Of a stretch of 64,000 nt of DNA, positions 26,197-32,905 are shown in pieces (within the stretch, counting starts at the first letter, position 1; every line of letters starts with the position of its first letter). Below the pieces are notes generated by a model. It was given only the letters and a program-made list of their open reading frames with translations, had not been told where the DNA came from and searched no databases. Source of the DNA: Prevotellaceae bacterium UBA2852 (lineage in GTDB: Bacteria > Bacteroidota > Bacteroidia > Bacteroidales > Bacteroidaceae); NCBI GenBank assembly GCA_002350855.1, contig DEFM01000006.1, positions 186,640-250,639 on the forward strand. Reading direction: 5' to 3'. Made by a program: the position numbers and the translations under genes.

Positions 26197-26910
26197 CAGA
26201 ATAAGCAACTACAAAAAGAAAACAGTCGATTGACTGAAGAAAACGATGTCCTCAGAAAGCGGATTGACTTGATAGACGAGAATGCCATCACCCGACTTCG
26301 AGACAAGAAGGATGCTGAAATCAAAGACCTACAAGAGCGACTTGGCAAAGCCGAGTCTGAGGCTGTCCGTTCAAGCAACAAGGCATATAGTGAGCATCAG
26401 AGAGCCGAAAGTTCAGAGAGTCAAGTTAAAGAAATGTTGGACATCCCAGAAATCAAGGAAACATGGGAGAGCGTTCAACAAAACAAGAAAGCTTTCTCGA
26501 AGCAGCTTGACAAATGGATTGAAGATGGTGTTGCTGCTATTAGGGTTTATGCAGAAGGCAAAGACAACGACTTCCAACCCAAAGAGGGTAACGCTGTTGC
26601 ATGGGGCATCATTGCTGAAGCATTCACGTGTGGCCTTGACCCATCCGACGGAAAGCAACGCAAGATGGCTACCGCCTATCTATTAGAGAGGGTGTCATGG
26701 ACTGGCATCTCATCAGATTACAAAAATGATCTCACCGCTACACGTACAAGACAACTCTGTGATGCGATGACGGTCTCCAAAGATTTGATGGCTAATTTAC
26801 TCCTTGCCGCTGGCGGCAGAGGCGGCGTCAGTTCTGGTGGCGATGGTTCCAATAGTGAACTTACCAATTGGGATGGTACAAAGAAAAAGAATGGTTGGGG
26901 AATAAGTTGA
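26197..26910 (+). pseudogene. Relaxase C-terminal part, separated by an in-frame amber codon
   Basis: Same frame as mobA, directly after TAG 26194-26196. It encodes a coiled coil (QNKQLQKENSRLTEENDVL onward) and a globular end (WGIIAEAFTCGLDPSDGKQR). The context ATC ATA TAG CAG AAT is one substitution away from a sense codon such as CAG or AAG. It could be an inactivating mutation, readthrough, or a separately started fragment. The conserved-looking sequence after the stop suggests a recent event. Confidence 0.75.
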
Positions 26911-26936
26911 CAGGCTAAATTAAACGCAGTGGAACT

Positions 26937-26993
26937 ATGGCATCAATAAAGGTAAAGTTCAGACCCTCTACAGTTGAGGGATTTAATTTTTAA
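26937..26993 (+). pseudogene. Relic of a second integrase start
   Basis: ATG 26937 opens MASIKVKFRPSTVEG and then FNF and stop (TAA 26991-26993). MASIKVKFRPSTVEG is, from memory, the stereotyped N-terminus of a family of Bacteroidales tyrosine integrases. Only 15 residues remain before the sequence departs. It marks the seam between the mobilization arm and the minus-strand defence cargo, so the cargo may have arrived by a separate recombination event. Confidence 0.6.
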
Positions 26994-27199
26994 TCAGCAA
27001 ATATTACATTCTCTACATAGTCATTGAAATCTTCATCCCTCACACACATGGTGTGTTGGCAGTTCGGACAGTTGAAAGGAGTCTCATCCCGTAAGTCAAC
27101 GGGAATGGGTTTCGAGAAATCCCAACTCATAAACACTCCTTTTGGAACCGAGAATACGGTTCCACATTTAGGACATTTGATGGTATATAACTGTGCCAT
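26990..27199 (-). CDS. Small zinc-ribbon protein
   Basis: This protein has 69 residues. Two CxxC pairs (CPKCGTVF near residue 9, CPNCQHTMC near residue 44) form a zinc ribbon with PKGVFMSWDFSKP between. Its function is unknown. It lies two bases after the gene at 27202, at the distal end of the cargo transcript, and overlaps the integrase relic on the other strand by four bases. Confidence 0.6.
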   Translation of the reverse strand: MAQLYTIKCPKCGTVFSVPKGVFMSWDFSKPIPVDLRDETPFNCPNCQHTMCVRDEDFNDYVENVIFAD

Positions 27200-27201
27200 A
27201 A

Positions 27202-27489
27202 TTATTTTACTTTAGCTCTGTTCATGACAATCGTTTCCTCTACTGGAGCACCCATCGTCCAATACTTATAGTCATCGATGTAGAGGTAGGGATGAAGGTA
27301 TTTGCCCCATCTCTCCTCTACGCCGAAGCGACGCTGCATGTCAATGAAGTATAGGAACTCCTCTTCGGTCAATGGGCATTTGCCACGCACGATATACTCG
27401 TGTGGTGCCCAGGGCATGGTCTTGGCAAACGTCCACTGGCAGCGCGCAATCATCTCACGTAACTTATCGTAATCCAATTCAACAGCCAT
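27202..27489 (-). CDS. Small conserved hypothetical protein
   Basis: This protein has 95 residues with no Cys pairs or signal peptide. It shows WTFAKTMPWAPHEYIVRGKC, LTEEEFLYFIDMQRRFG and YKYWTMGAPVEETIVMNRA. I recall the pattern 'TFAKTxPxxPHEY ... YWTMG' as a recurrent small protein in mobile and defence regions without known function. It lies 25 bases after the EVE-like gene 27515-28909 and two bases before the zinc-ribbon gene, so they are likely one transcript. Confidence 0.65.
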   Translation of the reverse strand: MAVELDYDKLREMIARCQWTFAKTMPWAPHEYIVRGKCPLTEEEFLYFIDMQRRFGVEERWGKYLHPYLYIDDYKYWTMGAPVEETIVMNRAKVK

Positions 27490-27514
27490 TTCTTTTTGAA
27501 CAATATTGCTTGCA

Positions 27515-28909
27515 CTAACAATTGATATTGATACCGTTCATATTGATACCATCGATTTTATCGCTGTACTTTTCTATGAACTGCTGCCAAAGAGACTCCA
27601 TTTTCCTTGCTTCATCCTCTGTCAACAATCTGCCAGAATGTCCGCCACTCCAGTCAAATGTGGGTATGGCCTCCTGTAATTCCTTTGTCTTAATCATCGG
27701 AGCTGTTTCTGGGTTTAATATAAGATTAGGAATCATGTCCATGTAGAATGTCTGACGACCTTTACCACTCCAGTCTTCAGCTTCATAGGGATGAGAGTCG
27801 AAAACACCGCTCATGACGACACCAGTGTTTCCTTCTCCAACTTTTACCATAAAGAAGCGGTCTCCACACTTGGCTTTCTTGTAATCCCATACACTCCAGT
27901 TAAAACACTCTGTCAGCATGTGCTTAACACTGTTGTTATGACGATCCATCGTAACGCTTGATATGGAAGGATTCCACATCAAGATAAAGGTGTTTTGTTT
28001 GTCATCAAATCCTTCTCCTGGATATGTCGGCTGATAATGGATGTCCTCAGGTTGATAACGGGCAGCCATCTTCATCATCTCACGAACCTTGGTCACCGTC
28101 AATTTACCAGTTTTTTCGTACTGCCAATCATCAATAGGCCGGAAAAGTCCTTCGGGAAGTATCTTCCACAACTCCTTGAAAGGAATCAGAACAGGAGCCA
28201 CCGACTCATTGTCCAAGTCAAATATGGCAAAAAGAGAGGCTTCTGAAATATAATCAAACTCAGCCACCTTGCCATTTTTCAACATGATGGCAGAAATAGT
28301 CAGCGGATTGTCCTCGTCATCGGGAGAAGGTATGGCCATTCGCGTACTGGTGTCTTCAAGATTTGCGAAATGCCATTGTACGGATTGCAGATAATCCAGT
28401 AGTTTCTCCATTTTTTTCTTTTTGTAGCTTTCTGTCAGGCTAATGTTGAACCCGTCAAACAATTTAGGCCCTACACAGAAATGACAGAACAGACCATAGA
28501 AAACAACAGGACATCCTGCATGCTTTACCAGTGCTCTTGTTACCGACAGATTCGATTCATGCTGTTGTTGAATCCATTTGTCGTTATATTCCTCCAATGG
28601 ATTATTGACCTTGCACTCATCATCATCCTCTTCAAATGCTTCACCTTTCGTCAATTCCATCAATGCTGCGATTGTCCTGGCAAACAGCTGATAATCTGCT
28701 GTGGAAGAGAAGGAACACACTCGTACTTCCAATCCGTTGTCTTCTTGATTCACCTCAATGCCACGTATGGCCTGAAGATGAGTGCCGAACTTCACTGAAG
28801 GAAACTCATTGGATGTAACCACAATTTGCTCGCCCTTGTTTGCCAAATACTTCAAGAAGGTTTCTGGCTGCGGGATGTTTTTTGTTCTAATTGTTACACG
28901 AACGCTCAT
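27515..28909 (-). CDS. EVE-like (PUA-superfamily) domain protein
   Basis: This protein has 464 residues. The C-terminal segment (about 306-448) follows the EVE-type layout: FILMWNPS, then WSVWDYKKAKCGDRFFMVKV, GNTGVVMSGVF, DWSGKGRQTFYMD, and finally WSGGHSGRLLTEDEA...LW. The same block occurs in the 717-residue protein at 30115. EVE and related PUA domains read modified bases in DNA or RNA and are common in restriction-type defence proteins. The N-terminal 300 residues are unrecognised. It lies directly downstream of the structured RNA at 28940-29156. Confidence 0.7.
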   Translation of the reverse strand: MSVRVTIRTKNIPQPETFLKYLANKGEQIVVTSNEFPSVKFGTHLQAIRGIEVNQEDNGLEVRVCSFSSTADYQLFARTIAALMELTKGEAFEEDDDECKVNNPLEEYNDKWIQQQHESNLSVTRALVKHAGCPVVFYGLFCHFCVGPKLFDGFNISLTESYKKKKMEKLLDYLQSVQWHFANLEDTSTRMAIPSPDDEDNPLTISAIMLKNGKVAEFDYISEASLFAIFDLDNESVAPVLIPFKELWKILPEGLFRPIDDWQYEKTGKLTVTKVREMMKMAARYQPEDIHYQPTYPGEGFDDKQNTFILMWNPSISSVTMDRHNNSVKHMLTECFNWSVWDYKKAKCGDRFFMVKVGEGNTGVVMSGVFDSHPYEAEDWSGKGRQTFYMDMIPNLILNPETAPMIKTKELQEAIPTFDWSGGHSGRLLTEDEARKMESLWQQFIEKYSDKIDGINMNGININC

Positions 28910-28939
28910 GATTATAACTGTTTTGAGTTCTATTTAAAA

Positions 28940-29156
28940 GGACTACCGTGCTTTATCGGGATCTGGCTTCCCCAAGACAAGACTTCTTTTATCCCAGAGG
29001 GACTTGTGCATGGGTGCTTCACACACCATTAGAGTACCGAGTAATTCTACTTATCCTTAGTGTGTACCTTGCGTCCAGATGAGATTGCTCGCATCCTTAG
29101 TAGCTGTCATTTCAGTTCACTGTACTCCCAGCTTGCACGGTTACGCTTCCTAGTCC
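28940..29156 (-). ncRNA. Candidate structured RNA closed by a 12-bp split helix
   Basis: The ends are complementary: GGACTACCGTGC at 28940-28951 pairs with GCACGG (29135-29140) and TAGTCC (29151-29156), leaving a 10-base bulge. Inside are several local hairpins: TCCC-AGA-GGGA, an ACAAG/CTTGT stem around it, GGTG...CACC, CAGT-TC-ACTG, and AGCTG/CAGCT. It lies eight bases after the HIRAN stop and 30 bases before the EVE-like gene, with no ORF. The strand is inferred from the flanking genes. I do not recognise a family; it could be a leader, an independent RNA or a decayed intron end. Confidence 0.6.
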
Positions 29157-29163
29157 ATTATTC

Positions 29164-29523
29164 TTACTTATTATTTCTAACGATTCTTATAGTCAGACGA
29201 ATCTGATTCTCATAGTGTGCCTCAGGATTAATTTTGCTGATGCGACACTCAAAGATGCTGTCCCAACCCATTTCAAGCAATTGGGCAATAGTCTCGTTTT
29301 CATCATTTGGAATATATCCGAGGAGATAGTCAACGTTCTCGCCAGTATCTTCATCGATGGTGTTATAAACAACAGCCACAGCATTCTTGTCATAGCGATT
29401 GTCGAGGTCTCTCTGTAGTTCCAGACAGGTTCCTACATGTAACTCGTCCCACACTTCGTCCACGTCATGATACTGACGACCAGCCAAATGACACTCTTTG
29501 AAAAATAATTTTTTTGCCTTCAT
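29164..29523 (-). CDS. HIRAN-domain protein
   Basis: This is a 119-residue protein made almost entirely of a HIRAN domain: KAKKLFFKECHLAGRQYH, then LELQRDLDNRYDKNAVAVVY, LLGYIPNDEN, and CRISKINPEAHYENQIRL. HIRAN domains bind DNA 3' ends, stalled forks or damage. The start at ATG 29523 is chosen because an earlier ATG (29577) lies upstream of the -7 box at 29563-29570. It has its own copy of the island operator (site A). Confidence 0.82.
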   Translation of the reverse strand: MKAKKLFFKECHLAGRQYHDVDEVWDELHVGTCLELQRDLDNRYDKNAVAVVYNTIDEDTGENVDYLLGYIPNDENETIAQLLEMGWDSIFECRISKINPEAHYENQIRLTIRIVRNNK

Positions 29524-29562
29524 AACTTTAACTATTTGAGGGTTTAACTTTAATTTCTCCTG

Positions 29563-29600
29563 CAAAGTTATGTCCATGTTGTTTCAAATTGTGGGACAAC
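29563..29600 (-). promoter_or_regulatory. Island operator site A and -7 box of the HIRAN gene
   Basis: -7 box TAACTTTG on the minus strand (29570-29563). Seven bases upstream lies the palindrome GTTGTTTCA-AATTG-TGGGACAAC (29578-29600). The same half-sites, 5-base centre and 7-base distance recur at sites B, C and D. Confidence 0.8.
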
Positions 29601-29611
29601 CTTGAAGATTT

Positions 29612-30112
29612 TTATTGTTTTCTCAAAAATTCTTCTATCATATGCAATGCTTTCTCATGTTTTGCAACCAAATCTGGGTACCCAAACGCTTTGCCACGAG
29701 CAATATTATGATGTAGGTCATTGAGCTTGACATGAATGGCAGTCATATTACCTGAGTCAATAATCCGCTGCACATAATCTTCATAACTAATGCTATCATT
29801 ATGGGTGCACAGCCGGAGAGCTTCAATGATTTCATCAGGGATGTCTTCGTTTCGTAGATCATCAAAAGTCCAGTCTGTATCTTCAACTACGTCATGGAGG
29901 AATCCAACACATTTTTCTGCATCAGTTTGTCCCATAGAGCCTATGAGCAAAGGATGTAAGATGACAGCATTACCATCCCTGTCTCGTTGACCTTCATGGG
30001 CATCCATGGCAATCCTGATGCTTTTCTCCACGCTATCCTGTGTAATTGGGTCAACATTAGTAGACCGCTTACAGGTAATCTCAAAAGAGATAAATTGATT
30101 TCCTATTTTCAT
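29612..30112 (-). CDS. HD-domain hydrolase of RSH (SpoT/MESH1) type
   Basis: With ATG 30112 the protein has 166 residues. The HD signature is of the alarmone-hydrolase kind: AMDAHEGQRDRDG, ILHPLLIG, LHDVVEDTDWTFDDL, LCTHNDSISYEDYV and HVKLNDLHHNIARG. The HDVVEDT motif matches SpoT/RelA hydrolase domains, but no synthetase or regulatory domain is present. It may hydrolyse (p)ppGpp or another nucleotide. It is the third gene of the transcript starting at site B, three bases after the 717-residue gene. Confidence 0.75.
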   Translation of the reverse strand: MKIGNQFISFEITCKRSTNVDPITQDSVEKSIRIAMDAHEGQRDRDGNAVILHPLLIGSMGQTDAEKCVGFLHDVVEDTDWTFDDLRNEDIPDEIIEALRLCTHNDSISYEDYVQRIIDSGNMTAIHVKLNDLHHNIARGKAFGYPDLVAKHEKALHMIEEFLRKQ

Positions 30113-30114
30113 AA

Positions 30115-32268
30115 TCATTCGGATATTTGGCCTTGCATCCAAAGAAAGCCTCTGACAGGCATTCCTTTTTCTGCATTTGATAGTAACTCACTCTTGAAAT
30201 ATAATGGAATAAATGTTTCTTCAGGTTCGTGACAGATAGAAATGGTAGCTTTCATGAATTCCTTATCAAGCAGATATGCCGTTTCAATCTCTTCAATGGG
30301 CGAAGCAAATTCTGCATCATCTGGACAGGATTCATTGTGATTTATCAAAGCGACGAGATTTTCACAGCTTAATCTAATCGGAATCAATACACCATTCTCA
30401 TCATATTCTTCTTCAATTCCCATGTCGTTCCTGAATTTCCTTGATGTCTCTTCATCCAGTACGATTTCCCGTTCTGCTTCTTCTATGGTGTATGCAGACG
30501 CAGCAAGGTCTATGTTCATTTTGCTCCCAACAATATACCTTCCTTTGTTCTTGTAATAGTCAGTTGCAAAGAATGCAAATGATAGACTTTCCGTTTCAGC
30601 CCAGACAATGGCCTCGATGTGGTTTTCCCACTCAAAGACCTTTTTGATTGTTACCTCATGACAGATTCCCTTATGACAAGGATATGTAGTCTGGAAGTCT
30701 ATCCTTTGCCTTTTCAAATTGTTTAACAACAGTGCCATCAACCCCATGTCCTCACCAGTTCTGACTGCAATGATGTCAGCCTCTTCGTTTTCGTAGTCAT
30801 CACTTGTAATACAGGTATGAGATGTTCCATAACCGGGCCATTTACCAATCTGGGCAAGAACATCTGGAAGTTCATCCAAATCAAAAACCGTTTCAAGATG
30901 ATTACCCTGATATTGATATATCTCTGGAGCCTTCCATCCTCTCTCCTTGAAGACGGTATTAAACAAAGTGCCATCTGCTTCTTCAGAAGTTTCCTGATGA
31001 ACTTGATCAATATATTTTTTCCAGAGCTCTTCGAGTCGTGTTGCCTGTTCGTCAGATAGTATTTCTCCTGAGTGTCCGTTATTCCAGTTGAAGTCTGCAA
31101 CACCTTCTGTCAACTCCTCAATAGTTAGCAACTTTGGGGACTTGTCTGGATGAATCATGTGGCTAAGGCTCATTCTGATATAATACACCTTTCTTCCTTT
31201 CCCGCTCCAGTCTTCGTCGGGGTAGGGTGTTCCGATGATAGAACCACGCATCACCACACCTTTTTTCCCTTCACCAGTGCGTATCATATAAAATCTGTCG
31301 CCAATGTGTGCATTCTGGTAGTCCCAGATGCTCCAGTCGTAGTAAAAGCCTTCATCGTCAAAGTCATCCATCGCTTCCTCAAACTCAGACAACTTGTAAT
31401 TACTTATATCCGTATTCCAGCGCATGATAAAGGTTTTGCGGAAGTTTTCGCGGACGATGCCATTGGCTTTTTCATATAACCTGTTCCAATCCTCTTCTTC
31501 CATTTTGTCAAGAAGGAATTGGGCTGTATCCATAAGACAAAACTCTTCACATTCTTCGAAGAGTTGGCAGAAATCATCAAAAGCAACCATCTTGCAAGTG
31601 TTACCTTGCATCATGCCAATATACTTGCAAACACCAACGAATACATCCTGTGTGTTGTCAATAACCCGAAGTGTGCTGAGTTCTTCATCCTCAGAGATGT
31701 GTCGTTTTTCTTCCCTGACATTGAAAGCATCTAAACCTGTCCATTGTAATGATATAAAATCCCTATACACGTCAAGGGCATTTTGTTCAGGATACAGCGA
31801 TGGATCAAGATGAAAGTCTCTGTTTACACCTGTTATGACAATCTTTTCTCCTCTTTCCAGAATATCCTCGATATTGATCTGACGCAGATGCCATTCCTGC
31901 ACAGCGTCGCTATCCGTTAGTTTAGAACACTTATCATCTTCTTCTGTGATTCTTGCAACACGATGTACTTTCTTAACTGCATTCAGATAAGCATAGCACA
32001 GATGTATGTCATCTTCTGACGCTAACCAAGGCAAATCCACAACAATGCCACCACCAATCATCTGTTTGATAGTGATTCCTTGTGTGGAAAGGTCTTCTAT
32101 CATCAGTGTATATGATGAAACCTCGTTGTTTGCTGGCTCATTATACCTCCTCTTGACATCTTCTTCATTGGTGATGTCTTTGAGCAGCATAAGCATATTG
32201 TCAATGACCTTCTCGTCATTGAACTTACGGATTCCGGTTATTACGTGTTTATAAGCCATATTCTTCAA
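30115..32268 (-). CDS. Large EVE-like domain protein
   Basis: This protein has 717 residues. The N-terminal 1-250 are unrecognised (VITGIRKFNDEKVIDNML; EKIVITGVNRDFHLDP). The EVE-like block lies at about 278-420: FIMRWNTD, WSIWDYQNAHIGDRFYMIRT, GKKGVVMRGSI, DWSGKGRKVYYIRM, WNNGHSGEIL and LEELWKKYI. The C-terminal 300 residues are unrecognised and end PVRGFLWMQGQ. It shares the EVE-like block with the protein at 27515, implying common descent of that domain. It follows the 163-residue gene by 11 bases. Confidence 0.7.
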   Translation of the reverse strand: MKNMAYKHVITGIRKFNDEKVIDNMLMLLKDITNEEDVKRRYNEPANNEVSSYTLMIEDLSTQGITIKQMIGGGIVVDLPWLASEDDIHLCYAYLNAVKKVHRVARITEEDDKCSKLTDSDAVQEWHLRQINIEDILERGEKIVITGVNRDFHLDPSLYPEQNALDVYRDFISLQWTGLDAFNVREEKRHISEDEELSTLRVIDNTQDVFVGVCKYIGMMQGNTCKMVAFDDFCQLFEECEEFCLMDTAQFLLDKMEEEDWNRLYEKANGIVRENFRKTFIMRWNTDISNYKLSEFEEAMDDFDDEGFYYDWSIWDYQNAHIGDRFYMIRTGEGKKGVVMRGSIIGTPYPDEDWSGKGRKVYYIRMSLSHMIHPDKSPKLLTIEELTEGVADFNWNNGHSGEILSDEQATRLEELWKKYIDQVHQETSEEADGTLFNTVFKERGWKAPEIYQYQGNHLETVFDLDELPDVLAQIGKWPGYGTSHTCITSDDYENEEADIIAVRTGEDMGLMALLLNNLKRQRIDFQTTYPCHKGICHEVTIKKVFEWENHIEAIVWAETESLSFAFFATDYYKNKGRYIVGSKMNIDLAASAYTIEEAEREIVLDEETSRKFRNDMGIEEEYDENGVLIPIRLSCENLVALINHNESCPDDAEFASPIEEIETAYLLDKEFMKATISICHEPEETFIPLYFKSELLSNAEKGMPVRGFLWMQGQISE

Positions 32269-32279
32269 CGTTGTTTATG

Positions 32280-32771
32280 TTACATAGAGAGTATTTCTGC
32301 ATATCCTTCAGGTGTGTTAAAGGGCATTATCTGGATAAGATGCTCTTCTGTTTTACCTACCATTTCTCTTACAGCCCATTCTTTGCTTAGTCCTGCTTCT
32401 TTTGCATCAGGACGTTTTGCAATTTCAAGTAATGCTTCGAGAAGTCTGTATCTCCATACATCAATTTCTTCTTCTGTAAAATAGTATGTGTTATCACTCA
32501 ATCTGAAAGATAATAATTTGCAAAACAGTCCCTGAGGATAAGTGTTCCTGACCATTATTGCTTCATTCTTTTTCTTATCCTTCAAGTCAAAAGCGAAAAT
32601 ATACCATCCTTCCCATTCTTTAATGAACGTGATGGTTTTATACTTAACATTGTAGTCTCTTGCAAATCCTTTTGCTTTTTGAAGAGCATCGGAATATCTT
32701 TCCAACGATTCTATATCCATTTCAGCAATCGGACAAATCGAATTCTGCTTTATTTTATTCATAGTTTGCAT
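32280..32771 (-). CDS. Hypothetical protein, first gene of the site B transcript
   Basis: Up to 163 residues; the -7 box at 32783-32790 leaves little leader for ATG 32771, so ATG 32762 (160 residues) is equally or more likely. Cytoplasmic, no recognised domain; notable segments are EWEGWYIFAFDLKDKKKNEA and YYFTEEEIDVWRYRLLEALL. It begins the transcript 163-residue protein, EVE-like protein, HD protein. Confidence 0.65.
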   Translation of the reverse strand: MQTMNKIKQNSICPIAEMDIESLERYSDALQKAKGFARDYNVKYKTITFIKEWEGWYIFAFDLKDKKKNEAIMVRNTYPQGLFCKLLSFRLSDNTYYFTEEEIDVWRYRLLEALLEIAKRPDAKEAGLSKEWAVREMVGKTEEHLIQIMPFNTPEGYAEILSM

Positions 32772-32782
32772 ATTTTTTCTTG

Positions 32783-32820
32783 CAAAGATAGACTACTGTT
32801 GTCCCAAATCGTGGGACAGG
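32783..32820 (-). promoter_or_regulatory. Island operator site B and -7 box
   Basis: -7 box TATCTTTG (32790-32783, minus strand). Seven bases upstream lies GTTGTCCCA-AATCG-TGGGACAGG (32798-32820), the most symmetric of the four promoter copies. Confidence 0.82.
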
Positions 32821-32870
32821 CTGGAATTATTTTCTAAATAACTTCATTTTGTTTGCATAGAAAAGCAGAG

Positions 32871-32893
32871 GTCATCCCAATACATGGGACGAC
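32871..32893. promoter_or_regulatory. Auxiliary operator-like palindrome, site E
   Basis: GTCATCCCA-ATACA-TGGGACGAC has the same 9-5-9 layout as sites A-D but no -7 box next to it. Its centre is 73 bp from that of site B, about seven helical turns. It also forms an AGGTC...GACCT hairpin and could instead help end the 526-residue gene's transcript. Confidence 0.5.
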
Positions 32894-32905
32894 CTCATCC
32901 AGATA

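Noticed and set aside
28940..29156. Retron ncRNA (inverted ends, structured interior)
   Set aside because: No reverse transcriptase gene is found nearby or anywhere in the window.
32871..32893. Firm call as a terminator
   Set aside because: The hairpin lacks a clear T-tract in the transcribed direction, and its 9-5-9 layout matches the operators, so an operator-like label was preferred at low confidence.
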